Shown one piece after another: positions 35,342 through 43,824 of a stretch of 64,000 bases of DNA. A program made the translations under genes and the position numbers. Where the stretch lies: the NCBI RefSeq assembly GCF_036924595.1, contig NZ_JAZHRV010000001.1, forward strand, positions 1,922,001-1,986,000, in the 5' to 3' direction. The notes below the pieces were generated by a model. That model ran no database searches. It was not told where the DNA came from and saw nothing but the letters and a program-made list of their open reading frames with translations. Source of the DNA: Bradyrhizobium algeriense (GTDB lineage: Bacteria; Pseudomonadota; Alphaproteobacteria; Rhizobiales; Xanthobacteraceae). The stretch's first letter is position 1; every line of letters begins with the position of its first letter.

Positions 35342-36082
35342 GTGCGGCTTGCCATCTTTGCGGATATCCATGCCAACCGGCAGGCGTTCAGCGCGTGCCT
35401 CGAATTCGCGCGTGCCCGCGGCGCGGAACGCATCGTCTGCCTCGGCGATGTCGTCGGCTATGGCGCCGATCCGGAATGGGCGGTTGATACCGTGATGGGT
35501 CTGGTCGAAGACGGCGCCATCGCCGTGATCGGCAACCACGATCACGCCATCAGCGCCCCATCGGAGACCATGAACGCCGCGGCGCAAGCCGCGATCGAGT
35601 GGACGCGCGGCAGGCTCAGCGTGGCGCAGCGGCGTTTTCTCGCCGCGTTGCCGCTGACCCGGCGCGAAGACGATCGCCTCTATGTGCATTCCGAAGCCTC
35701 ACACCCGTCGCAATGGCGCTATGTGCGCGATACGCCGGACGCCGCGCGCAGCATCGCGGCCACCGATGCCCATGTCACCTTCTGCGGCCACATTCACCGG
35801 CCGGCGCTCTATTCGATGTCATCGGCGGCGAAGATGACGAGCTTCATCCCCACATCTGATGTGCCGGTGCAATTGCTCGGCGGCCGGCGCTGGCTCGCCG
35901 TACTCGGCTCGGTCGGGCAGCCGCGGGACGGCGACCCGGCGGCTTCGTTCGCGATGCTCGATACGACGTCGCGCGAGATCACCTATTGTCGCGTACCTTA
36001 CGACGTCGAGGCGGCGGCGGACCGGATCCGCGCCAACGGCTTGCCGCACTGGCTGGCCGATCGCCTGCTCGTGGGGAAATGA
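35342..36082 (+). CDS. calcineurin-like metallophosphatase
   Basis: This 246-aa phosphoesterase has the dinuclear-metal motifs in order: FADIHAN (D-x-H), CLGDVVGYG (GD), GNHDHA and FCGHIHRP (GHxH). The GTG at 35342 is preferred since GGAGGG lies 5-6 bases upstream; an ATG five codons earlier is possible. Family members hydrolyse phosphoproteins, cyclic nucleotides or other phosphoesters. It is immediately followed, 4 bp after the stop, by a Ser/Thr kinase gene, so the two may act as an opposing phosphatase-kinase pair. Confidence 0.88.
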   Translation: MRLAIFADIHANRQAFSACLEFARARGAERIVCLGDVVGYGADPEWAVDTVMGLVEDGAIAVIGNHDHAISAPSETMNAAAQAAIEWTRGRLSVAQRRFLAALPLTRREDDRLYVHSEASHPSQWRYVRDTPDAARSIAATDAHVTFCGHIHRPALYSMSSAAKMTSFIPTSDVPVQLLGGRRWLAVLGSVGQPRDGDPAASFAMLDTTSREITYCRVPYDVEAAADRIRANGLPHWLADRLLVGK

Positions 36083-36086
36083 GGGA

Positions 36087-37517
36087 ATGGTGAAGCCTTT
36101 GATCGAGCAGGGCGCGCAACTTGACGGCTTCACCATCGGCGAGCGCGTCCACCAGGGCGGCATGGCGACGCTGTGGACGGTGACGCATCCCGGCATCAGC
36201 GTGCCGCTGTTGATGAAGGTCCCGCGGGTTGCCGAGGGCGAGGACCCGGCAGCCATCGTCAGCTTCGAGATGGAGCAGATGATCGTGCCGCGGCTGGCGG
36301 GCCCGCACGTGCCGGGCTGTTTCGGCACCGGCGATTTCGACCGGCAGCCCTATGTCGTCATGGAGCGCATCCCCGGCAAGACGCTCTATGGCCGGATCGA
36401 CCAATTGCCGATTCCTTACGAAGAGGCGAGGGCGATCGGGGGAAAGATCGCGACCGCGCTGGCCGATCTGCACCGGCAGAACGTCATTCACCACGACATC
36501 AAGCCGAGCAGCATCATGTTCCGCCCCTCCGGCGAATGTGTGCTGATCGATTTCGGCCTGTCGCATCACAACCAGTTGCCGGACCTGTTGCAGGAAGAAT
36601 TCCGTCTGCCCTACGGCACCGCACCCTATATGGCGCCGGAACGTTTGCTCGGCGTCCGCGACGACCCACGCAGCGACCTGTTTTCGCTGGGTGTGCTGCT
36701 ATATTTCTTCACCACCGGCGAGCGGCCGTTCGGCGAGAGCGAAACGCTGCGCGGCATGCGGCGAAGGCTGTGGCGCGATCCCTATCCGCCGCGCAAGCTT
36801 AAGCCGGACTATCCGCCATGGCTGCAGGAAATCGTGCTCCGGTGCCTCGAGATCGAGCCGGTGTGGCGGCATCCGACGGCTTCGCAACTGGCGTTCGAAC
36901 TGGCCCATCCCGAACAGGTCAAGCTGACGGCGCGGTCGGAGCGGATTAAGCGCGATCCGCTCTCTACGGTGTGGCGCCGCCGCTTCAATCGCGGCCTGAC
37001 GCTGCCGCGGCCGAAATCCGATGTCGCAGCTCAGCTCGCTTCTGGACCGATCGTGGTCGTTGCGCTCGATACCGAGGAGGGGTCGGGACCGCTCAACGAA
37101 TGCCTGCGCCGCACCGCCGCACAACTCCTGGCGACATTGCCGTCGGCGCGGCTCGCCTGCCTGAACGTGCTCAGGCTCGGGCGCATCACCATCGACCGGA
37201 CGCTCGACGAACAGGGCAACAACAAGCATATCGACCGCCTGGTCGCGCTCCGGCACTGGGCGCAGCCGCTGGAGCTGGATGAAAGCCGGCTCACGGTGCA
37301 TGTACTGGAGGCGGTCGATCCCGCCGCCGCGATCCTGGAATTCACCAGGGTCAATCACGTTGATCACATCGTGATCGGCGCGCGGCAGAATTCGATGCTG
37401 CGCGCGCTGCTCGGCAGCGTGTCAGCCAAGGTCGCGGCCGAGGCTGCCTGCACCGTGACGGTGGTGCGGCCGCCACCGTCGGCGTCTGTGCCGGCGCAGC
37501 AAGGTAATCAGCGTTAG
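36087..37517 (+). CDS. Ser/Thr protein kinase with C-terminal UspA-like domain
   Basis: This 476-aa protein has an N-terminal Hanks-type kinase domain (about 14-280): lysine K44 in PLLMKVPR, catalytic loop HHDIKPSS (D137), DFG (D155) and MAPERL. The catalytic loop lacks the usual RD arginine, and the metal-binding Asn is replaced by Ser142, so activity may be modified. A linker (about 280-330) leads to a universal stress protein-like domain (about 332-466) ending IGARQNSMLRALLGSVSAKV, with the G-x2-G-x9-G(S) type nucleotide motif. There is no membrane helix. It is translationally close to the metallophosphatase gene. Confidence 0.87.
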   Translation: MVKPLIEQGAQLDGFTIGERVHQGGMATLWTVTHPGISVPLLMKVPRVAEGEDPAAIVSFEMEQMIVPRLAGPHVPGCFGTGDFDRQPYVVMERIPGKTLYGRIDQLPIPYEEARAIGGKIATALADLHRQNVIHHDIKPSSIMFRPSGECVLIDFGLSHHNQLPDLLQEEFRLPYGTAPYMAPERLLGVRDDPRSDLFSLGVLLYFFTTGERPFGESETLRGMRRRLWRDPYPPRKLKPDYPPWLQEIVLRCLEIEPVWRHPTASQLAFELAHPEQVKLTARSERIKRDPLSTVWRRRFNRGLTLPRPKSDVAAQLASGPIVVVALDTEEGSGPLNECLRRTAAQLLATLPSARLACLNVLRLGRITIDRTLDEQGNNKHIDRLVALRHWAQPLELDESRLTVHVLEAVDPAAAILEFTRVNHVDHIVIGARQNSMLRALLGSVSAKVAAEAACTVTVVRPPPSASVPAQQGNQR

Positions 37518-37518
37518 T

Positions 37519-37623
37519 TAGAGCGTTTTCCAGCGAAGTGGAAACCGGTTCGCGTTAAGAAAACGCGTCAAAACGAAAATCTAGAGCCCCGTTCCGATTC
37601 TATCGGAACGGAAAAGGCTCTAG
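37519..37623. repeat. palindromic intergenic element (TAGAGCGTTTTC type)
   Basis: This 105-bp element begins tagagcgttttccag and ends aaaaggctctag. It contains an internal perfect hairpin at 37589-37611 (ccgttccgat / atcggaacgg). It belongs to a set of dispersed repeats, with related ones at 40036 and 46831. It could also act as a bidirectional terminator for the genes on either side. Confidence 0.8.
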
Positions 37624-37638
37624 CGTCGGATCAGACGC

Positions 37639-38022
37639 TCAGTCGAGGCTCTGGACGGGCGGCAGCGTTGTTTTGGCGGCGCGCGGCGGATTCGGCACGG
37701 GATAACTGGTGGCGCGGCCGGCCCGTTCGGTCTGACCGGCGGAATTGGGTGCGGCGCCTACGGCTTCCGCCCTGGCGCCGCGCACGTTGTCCCTTGAAGA
37801 CTGCCTGCGGTGCCGCGACGAGCGCGAGCCTTCCAGTCCCCACGACCGCGATATCGACGGCCCGGCCGTATAGCCGACGAAGGCGCCGGCGACGGCCCCG
37901 ACCGGGCCCAGCACGACGGCGCCGGCTACCGCGCCCAGTGCAGCGTCGCCCGCGCGTTGCGCGAGCGCGGCGGAGGGTGCAAGTAGCAGGAGAATTGCGG
38001 CGGTCGTGTAGGCCTTGATCAT
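37639..38022 (-). CDS. exported glycine-zipper protein
   Basis: This 127-aa protein has a signal peptide (about 1-21, ALA-QR) and a glycine-zipper region (AALGAVAGAVVLGPVGAVAG, then FVGYTAGP). A Ser/Arg-rich, Pro-rich tail follows. Such small proteins are often envelope-associated. The start at 38022 gives a clean signal peptide; the open frame upstream does not. The function is unknown. Confidence 0.72.
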   Translation of the reverse strand: MIKAYTTAAILLLLAPSAALAQRAGDAALGAVAGAVVLGPVGAVAGAFVGYTAGPSISRSWGLEGSRSSRHRRQSSRDNVRGARAEAVGAAPNSAGQTERAGRATSYPVPNPPRAAKTTLPPVQSLD

Positions 38023-38280
38023 ATTTTCGTCCCATCCGTGAAAGGCGGGATGCTGGTCTGCCTTTATGGCGAGATGCGTGAAGCTTTGTGGCCGGAGCGT
38101 GGACTTTCGGGTTCCGTGGCCCGCTGCACGCCCGGTGTGGCTTTCCTGCTCGCTACTCGCTGCGACGACGCGCGCGCCGGGTTGAAGTGCTTCGGTCAAT
38201 AGCCGGCGTAAGCCTCCGGAAAATATCGTGGATCGGGGTTCATTCATGCCTGGTTGGTCGCGCGAGAGAGGCAATCCGCG

Positions 38281-38982
38281 TCAGACCGCTTCGCCGCGCG
38301 CCAGCGCCGCCGCGTGACGGATCGCGGAAATGTTGGTCTTGTAGGCCTCCAATGTGCCGCCCTTGAATACCGCCGAGCCTGCGACCAGCGCATTGGCGCC
38401 GGCAGCGGCCAACTGTCCGGCGACATCTGGGCCTACGCCGCCATCGACCTCGATGTCGATCGGGCGTCCCGCGGTCATCGCCCTGATGTCGCTGACTTTG
38501 CCGAGCGCCGACTTGATGAAGGCCTGGCCGCCGAATCCGGGATTGACCGACATCACCAGCACCAGATCGATCAGGTCGATGACGTATTCGATGGCGCTCG
38601 CCGGCGTGCCGGGATTGAGCGAGACGCCGGCCTTCTTGCCGAGCGCGCGGATCGCCTGCAGCGAGCGATGCAGATGCGGGCCTGCCTCGGCATGGACGGT
38701 GATGTGATCGCAGCCGGCTTTTGCAAACGCCTCCAGATAAGGGTCGCAGGGCGAGATCATCAGATGGGCGTCAAAGATCTTCTTGGTGTGCGGGCGCATC
38801 GCCTTGATCACATCAGGACCGTAGGAAATGTTGGGCACGAAATGCCCGTCCATCACGTCGAGATGGATCCAGTCGGCGCCGGCCGCATCGACAGCGCGGA
38901 CTTCCTCGCCCAGCTTGGCGAAATCCGCCGCCAGGATCGACGGCGCGATGACAAGGGGACGCGACGCAAATTGCTGAGACAT
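38281..38982 (-). CDS. rpe: ribulose-phosphate 3-epimerase
   Basis: Rpe interconverts ribulose 5-phosphate and xylulose 5-phosphate in the pentose phosphate and Calvin pathways. The 233-aa TIM-barrel protein has [16 protein letters not shown], the metal-binding [30 protein letters not shown] and EVDGGVGPD. The start is ATG 38982; upstream codons lack similarity. It is probably monocistronic. Confidence 0.96.
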   Translation of the reverse strand: MSQQFASRPLVIAPSILAADFAKLGEEVRAVDAAGADWIHLDVMDGHFVPNISYGPDVIKAMRPHTKKIFDAHLMISPCDPYLEAFAKAGCDHITVHAEAGPHLHRSLQAIRALGKKAGVSLNPGTPASAIEYVIDLIDLVLVMSVNPGFGGQAFIKSALGKVSDIRAMTAGRPIDIEVDGGVGPDVAGQLAAAGANALVAGSAVFKGGTLEAYKTNISAIRHAAALARGEAV

Positions 38983-39235
38983 GTGCGCTTTCCCAAAACT
39001 CGAGGGGCAGGATGGCTCCGCGTAACATGCAGGGCGGCCGGGGGCAATGCGACCGCCAAGGCGACCTGTGGGCGGGAAAAATCTGCCGGAGCGGGCAGCT
39101 ATTGCCGGGTTTGCCGGATCGGAACGGATGCGGGAAAGCCCGGTTTTATTGGGTTTTTCGTCATGGCACGGCGCTTGCTGAGGAACATGCACGAGCTATC
39201 GGCCGCGACCAATGCGGCGTTGTTGGAGTTTTGCC

Positions 39236-39988
39236 ATGTTCTTTGCTTTGGGCGCCGCGTCGTCGGCGATCGATGCCCTCAAGGCGCTGACGTCGTCGAA
39301 GTCGTCGTCCGCGCAATCCACCGGCCGCAGCCAGGACGCCAAGAGCCCGTTCGATCTGATGTCCTCGGGTTCGTCGGCTTCGGTCGGCGCGGGCACCGGA
39401 TCCGGATCCGGCGGTTCGCAGATATCGCCGCAGACCATGAGTGCGCTGCTCGACGCACAGAGCCAGTCCAGCTCGAATGTATCGTCGCTGTCGATGCGCT
39501 CAAATTCGCTGAAGGAATGGTTCGCCAAGGTCGACAGCGACGGTGACGGCAAGATCAGCAAATCAGAGTTCGAGGCGCTCGGCGCCGACGGCAACAAGGC
39601 CGCCCAGGCCGGCAATGCTTTCGGCAAGTTCGATACGGATGGCGACGGTTCGGTTAGCCTCAAGGAACTGGCGTCGGCGCTGAAGGGCGGCAAGAAGCAT
39701 CACGACGACCAGGCGAGCAACGCTGCCGGCAATGACGACGGATCGAATTCCGATCCGCTCTCGCAGGCGCTGCAGGGCGCTTCCACTACATCCGTCACCA
39801 ACAGCGATGGTTCAGTGACGACGTCGCTGACCTATGCGGACGGATCCAAGGTGACGATGACGTCTGCCGCGGGCAAAAGCTCATCCACTTCAGCGGCATC
39901 GTCCTACAATTTCATCGAGCAGATGATCCAGCGGCAGGCCCAGCAGATTGCATCGGCCGCCACTTCATCGCTCTCGGTGAGCGTCTGA
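39236..39988 (+). CDS. EF-hand calcium-binding protein
   Basis: This 250-aa protein is rich in Ser, Ala and Gly. It has two EF-hand loops near the middle (DSDGDGKISKSEFE about 98-111; DTDGDGSVSLKELA about 133-146). Flanking regions look disordered. The first residues (MFFALGAASSAIDALKAL) are hydrophobic but do not form a clear signal peptide. It probably binds calcium, perhaps as a buffer or sensor. No partner is evident in the neighbourhood. Confidence 0.85.
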   Translation: MFFALGAASSAIDALKALTSSKSSSAQSTGRSQDAKSPFDLMSSGSSASVGAGTGSGSGGSQISPQTMSALLDAQSQSSSNVSSLSMRSNSLKEWFAKVDSDGDGKISKSEFEALGADGNKAAQAGNAFGKFDTDGDGSVSLKELASALKGGKKHHDDQASNAAGNDDGSNSDPLSQALQGASTTSVTNSDGSVTTSLTYADGSKVTMTSAAGKSSSTSAASSYNFIEQMIQRQAQQIASAATSSLSVSV

Positions 39989-40035
39989 ACACGAGACCCG
40001 GCGAGATCCCTTCGGACTGCGGTAGTTCTTAGCCT

Positions 40036-40086
40036 TGAGCATGGTCTTTTCGGAAAACCGGTACCCACTTTTCCGGACCATGCTCT
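40036..40086. repeat. palindromic intergenic element (GAGCATGGTC type)
   Basis: This is a near-perfect 49-bp palindrome (gagcatggtc at the left, gaccatgctc at the right). It encloses ttttcggaaaaccggt and its complement. It is the inverted, shorter version of the element at 46831-46935. It lies between the EF-hand and P1 peptidase genes and may also terminate both. Confidence 0.85.
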
Positions 40087-41077
40087 AACCGAAGCGATCG
40101 CCCCACGCCGGTAGCGCACCCAGAAAGGGTAGCGCGGTCGCACTATGGACGCCGCGCGCGATCGCGCGCGCAACCGTGTTGGCGGCCACCATGCCGAGTT
40201 CGGTGAGGCCGAACCGCGGATCGATCGGCGTCTTGCCGGTCGCTGCGGCATACACCACGTCGCCATCCGTCGTGGCATGGACGGGATAGATGGCGCGCGC
40301 CATGCCGGTGTGCGCGATCATCGCGAGCCGTTTGGCCTGCGCTTTTGTCAGTATGGCGTCCGTGACCACGACCACCAGCGTGGTGTTTTCCGAAGCCGCG
40401 GCCGGGCCGCCCTTGAGCCGTGCGCTCAGCATATCAGGCGTGAACGAAGGCGGCAGTCCGCGCCCGCCAAATTCATTGGCTGTTTCGAACGGCGCCGCCC
40501 AGAACCAGGGTCCGTCGCCGACAGTGACGCTGCCGACGGCGTTGACGACGGCGAGCGCCGCGACGGTGACGCCGCTTTCGGTCTGCGCGGAAGCCGAGCC
40601 GAGGCCGCCCTTGAAATTGGCAGTCGTCGCGCCGAGGCCGGCGCCGACGCTGCCCAGCGCGAAATCGCCGCCTGCGGCACACGCCGCGGCGTAGCCGAGA
40701 TCGCGATAGGGCGGGAAGCGTCCCCATGCCTTGTTGCCGCCGTTGAGCAGATCGAAGCAGATCGCGCCCGGAACGATCGGAATAACCGCCTCGCGGATTC
40801 TTAAACCGCGACCCTGTTCGGCGAGCCAGGCCTGTATGCCGCCCGCGGCATCCAGCCCGAGCGCCGAGCCGCCGGAAAGCGCGATGGCGTCGATCGCCTC
40901 GACCGTACTTTCGGGCTTGAGCATCGCGTCATCACGGGTGCCCGGGCCGCCGCCGCGCACGTCGATCGAGGCGACCGCGGGAGTATCGAAAATGATCGCG
41001 GTGACGCCGGAGGCGATGGCCGCGTCGTGGGCGTGGCCGACGCGAACGCCGGAAATATCGGTGAGGAGATTTTTCAA
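40085..41077 (-). CDS. P1 family peptidase (DmpA/L-aminopeptidase type)
   Basis: This 330-aa N-terminal nucleophile hydrolase belongs to MEROPS family P1 (aminopeptidase DmpA, beta-peptidyl aminopeptidases). Features are the N-terminal LLTDISGVRVGHA, the AIALSGGSALGLDAAGG loop and the probable self-processing site at NTTLVVVVTDA (about residue 230), where a Ser/Thr becomes the new N-terminus. The start was set at a TTG (41077) that matches homologue starts; an ATG at 41155 would add 26 residues without support. The substrate is unknown. Confidence 0.86.
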   Translation of the reverse strand: MKNLLTDISGVRVGHAHDAAIASGVTAIIFDTPAVASIDVRGGGPGTRDDAMLKPESTVEAIDAIALSGGSALGLDAAGGIQAWLAEQGRGLRIREAVIPIVPGAICFDLLNGGNKAWGRFPPYRDLGYAAACAAGGDFALGSVGAGLGATTANFKGGLGSASAQTESGVTVAALAVVNAVGSVTVGDGPWFWAAPFETANEFGGRGLPPSFTPDMLSARLKGGPAAASENTTLVVVVTDAILTKAQAKRLAMIAHTGMARAIYPVHATTDGDVVYAAATGKTPIDPRFGLTELGMVAANTVARAIARGVHSATALPFLGALPAWGDRFG

Positions 41078-41185
41078 GTGGGCAGTCCGTCGGGCGCGTG
41101 TTGTTTCATTGCGAACACACCAGTCGCGAAAAACGTCGCGACTGTCCAGCACCATTCTAATCGTTCAGTTCGGCGTCCGGCTACG

Positions 41186-41214
41186 TTGACAATGGAATTA
41201 CTCAAATATATGAT
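41186..41214 (+). promoter_or_regulatory. sigma-70-like promoter of the MarR operon
   Basis: The -35 ttgaca (41186-41191), a 17-bp spacer and the -10 tatgat (41209-41214) are close to consensus and unusually AT-rich for this genome. The following stretch (41215-41236) is also AT-rich and may hold the MarR operator. Confidence 0.8.
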
Positions 41215-41240
41215 GATCAAAATTATGACTATATAGGCTG

Positions 41241-41783
41241 ATGTCCGACACAGCTTCCGATAGCGATCTTCAAGCGGGCGGTTCGCTACTTCACATCGGC
41301 CGTGACGGCGTGCCGCTTCGCCGGGTTGTGGCGCCACTCACCCGAAGCCTTCAACAAATCTGCGTGTCGATCATCACTGAAGCCTTGGCCGAAGCCGGAC
41401 TGGTCCAGCTTGAATATGCCTTGCTGGTGTTCGTCAATGATGCGCCCGGCATCAGCCAGCAAACGCTCGCCGAGGCAATGGGGGTTGATCGCAACAATGT
41501 CGGTCTGATCGCCGAAAAACTCGAAGCGAGAGGGCTTCTCAGGCGAACGGTCAACGGGGACGATCGCCGCGCGCGTCAAGTCTATCTGACCCGAAAGGGA
41601 GAACGCCTGTGGCGGCAATGCCAGCCGGAAGTCTTTGCCGCCAACCAGCGCGTTCTGGCGCCGCTGAACGCATCGGAAAAAAAGCTCTTCATTGATATGC
41701 TGGTGCGTCTAGTGGAAGGAAACCGTGTCCATGCGCGGCCCGGTGCCGGACGACGCAAACGAACTTCACGCAAGTCCATTTAG
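41241..41783 (+). CDS. MarR family transcriptional regulator
   Basis: This 180-aa regulator has a winged helix (about 62-125; SQQTLAEAMGVDRNNVGLIAE, then RRTVNGDDRRARQVYLT). The helices before it serve dimerisation. It lies at the head of an operon with a solute-binding protein and a methyltransferase, and its own promoter region is AT-rich, fitting autorepression. The ligand is unknown; MarR proteins of this kind often sense aromatic acids. Confidence 0.88.
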   Translation: MSDTASDSDLQAGGSLLHIGRDGVPLRRVVAPLTRSLQQICVSIITEALAEAGLVQLEYALLVFVNDAPGISQQTLAEAMGVDRNNVGLIAEKLEARGLLRRTVNGDDRRARQVYLTRKGERLWRQCQPEVFAANQRVLAPLNASEKKLFIDMLVRLVEGNRVHARPGAGRRKRTSRKSI

Positions 41784-41800
41784 GCACGGGGGATAACGGC

Positions 41801-42760
41801 ATGCTTGCAATTCAGCGTTTTGCATATGCTCTGATTGCCATCGTGGCAACGTGGCCCCCGGTGGAGGCGCTCTCGCAGACCTGGCCACAGCGGACCGTCA
41901 AAATCATCCTTCCGCTGCCGGCAGGTGGCGCCACCGATCTTGCTGCGCGCCTGTTCGCCGAACGCCTGTCCCAGCGATGGCGACACGCTGTTGTCGTTGA
42001 GAACCGCCCAGGAGTGGACGGGCTCGCTGGTGTGGCGAGCTTCGTCAATTCGCGCGACGATCACGAACTTCTGTTTTCATTCGCTGGTCCAATTTCGATC
42101 AATCCGCTGATCTACGACAAGCTGCCATACGATCCCGATCGCGACCTTGTTCCGATCGCCGCGGCCGCCGAAAATTTTTTCTGCATCGCGGTTTCGAATT
42201 CGCTGGGCGTGGACTCCTTGGGCTCATTTGTCGCGATGGCGCGAGACAATCCGGGCAAGTTCAACTGGGCAGCGACGGCGGGGCTGCCTCAGTACATCTT
42301 TTCAGCTTTCCAAAAATCGACCGGCCTCATGCTCACACAGGTGCCGTACCGGGACTTTGCACCCGCGCTCCAGGACTTCGCTGAAGGACGCATCCACGTC
42401 GTTGTTACCGCGCCGTCATTCCTGCTGCCAGCGGTCGCCGCAGGTAAAGCCAGGCTTGTGATGGTTTCGAACCGGCAGCGCTCCCCGTTGGCTCCGGAGG
42501 TGCCGACCGCCGGGGAGTCCGGTTTTCCGGAGTTGACGTTTGAAGGCGTGGTCGGATTTTACGGATGGCGGGATATGCCGACGCCCCTGCGCGATCAGAT
42601 TGCAGAGGACGTCAGGACGGTAGGCGCGGATGCCGCCGTCATCTCACGGTTGCGCAATGTCGGGGTCGAGGTTCGGGTCGGCACACCTGCGGAGTTTTCG
42701 TCGTCCATTGCGGAGCAGAAGAAGAAAGTCCGAGAAATCGTCGCAGGTACGACCCGATAG
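41801..42760 (+). CDS. Bug/TctC family solute-binding protein
   Basis: This 319-aa periplasmic binding protein of the tripartite tricarboxylate transporter type has a signal peptide (about 1-25, ALS-QTWP). The family patterns are WPQRTVKIILPLPAGGATDL, VENRPGVDGLAGV, PYRDFAPALQDFAEGRIHVV and GWRDMPTPLRDQIAEDV. No tctA or tctB membrane gene is nearby, as is common for such orphans. It may deliver a carboxylate to a distant transporter or act as a sensor. Confidence 0.87.
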   Translation: MLAIQRFAYALIAIVATWPPVEALSQTWPQRTVKIILPLPAGGATDLAARLFAERLSQRWRHAVVVENRPGVDGLAGVASFVNSRDDHELLFSFAGPISINPLIYDKLPYDPDRDLVPIAAAAENFFCIAVSNSLGVDSLGSFVAMARDNPGKFNWAATAGLPQYIFSAFQKSTGLMLTQVPYRDFAPALQDFAEGRIHVVVTAPSFLLPAVAAGKARLVMVSNRQRSPLAPEVPTAGESGFPELTFEGVVGFYGWRDMPTPLRDQIAEDVRTVGADAAVISRLRNVGVEVRVGTPAEFSSSIAEQKKKVREIVAGTTR

Positions 42761-42776
42761 AGAAAGGATGTGTACC

Positions 42777-43790
42777 ATGGAAGCGACCACCGCCGCCCCG
42801 GATCGTTTGGTGAAATTGGGCCTCGCCTTCAGGGATTCCAAGACGCTGCTGAGCGCCGTCGAACTTGGCGTCTTTACCTTGCTGGCCCAGCAACCGCTTG
42901 AGCTGGTTCCACTCGCCGAAAAATCGGGCGTCCACGCGCGAGGGGCGAGGGACTTCTTCGATGCCCTGGTCGCGCTTGGTCTGCTCGAACGGGATGAATC
43001 CGGCCGCTACAGTAACGCGCCGGACGCGAACCAGTATCTCAACCGCAACAAGCTTTCCTATATCGGCGGCGAGCTTGAATTGGCGAACGCGCGGCAGTTT
43101 GGCCCCTGGAGCATGCTCACGGACGCGTTGCGCACCGGCAAGCCACAAAGTGGAGCGCGGGGCACGGAGGATCACCGGGCCTATTACGCCGACTCCGCCA
43201 TTCTGGAGAACGTTGCCCGGGGCATGACCGGTGGATCACTGCGCGCCGCGCAGGCGATCGCAGCGCGTTTCCCGTGGCAGGAGTTTCGCACGCTGATCGA
43301 TATCGGCACCGCGCAGGGATGCTTGCCGGTCCAGATTGCGTCGGCTCATCCACACCTCACCGGCGGCGGTTTCGATCTTCCCGCGCTGAAGCCGCTGTTC
43401 GAAGCCTACGCCGAGCAACATGGCGTGACGGGCCGCTTGCGCTTCCATTCCGGAGATTTCTTCAACGATCCATTGCCCACAGCCGACGTTCTGGTGATGG
43501 GCCGCGTGCTCCATAATTGGGATCTCGCCACCAAGATGCTGCTGCTCAAAAAAGCGTTCGACGCGCTTCCAGGCGGCGGCGTCCTTGTCGTCTACGAGCG
43601 TTTTATCGACGACGGCCGGCGATTCAGTACGGCGGGCCTGCTGGCCAGCCTGAACATGCTGGTCCTCACGGCCGGCGGCTTTGATTACAGTGCTGCAGAC
43701 TGTGAGGGCTGGATGGCCGAAACCGGATTTCTGGATCTCCAGGTGTCGTCGCTGGCCGGTGACATTGGAATGATTACCGGACGGAAGTGA
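42777..43790 (+). CDS. SAM-dependent O-methyltransferase (family 2 / acetylserotonin type)
   Basis: This 337-aa protein has an N-terminal dimerisation winged-helix region (about 5-90) and a C-terminal Rossmann SAM-binding domain (about 150-330; LIDIGTAQGCLPVQIA, then LRFHSGDFFNDPLPTADVLV). The catalytic His-like region contains VLHNWD. The start at ATG 42777 has AAAGGA 8 nt upstream. It is the third gene of the MarR operon, so it may modify a small aromatic compound sensed by MarR. Confidence 0.84.
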   Translation: MEATTAAPDRLVKLGLAFRDSKTLLSAVELGVFTLLAQQPLELVPLAEKSGVHARGARDFFDALVALGLLERDESGRYSNAPDANQYLNRNKLSYIGGELELANARQFGPWSMLTDALRTGKPQSGARGTEDHRAYYADSAILENVARGMTGGSLRAAQAIAARFPWQEFRTLIDIGTAQGCLPVQIASAHPHLTGGGFDLPALKPLFEAYAEQHGVTGRLRFHSGDFFNDPLPTADVLVMGRVLHNWDLATKMLLLKKAFDALPGGGVLVVYERFIDDGRRFSTAGLLASLNMLVLTAGGFDYSAADCEGWMAETGFLDLQVSSLAGDIGMITGRK

Positions 43791-43824
43791 GTGGGCGCAG
43801 TTCGGTTTCGTTGTTGCAGTTTGC

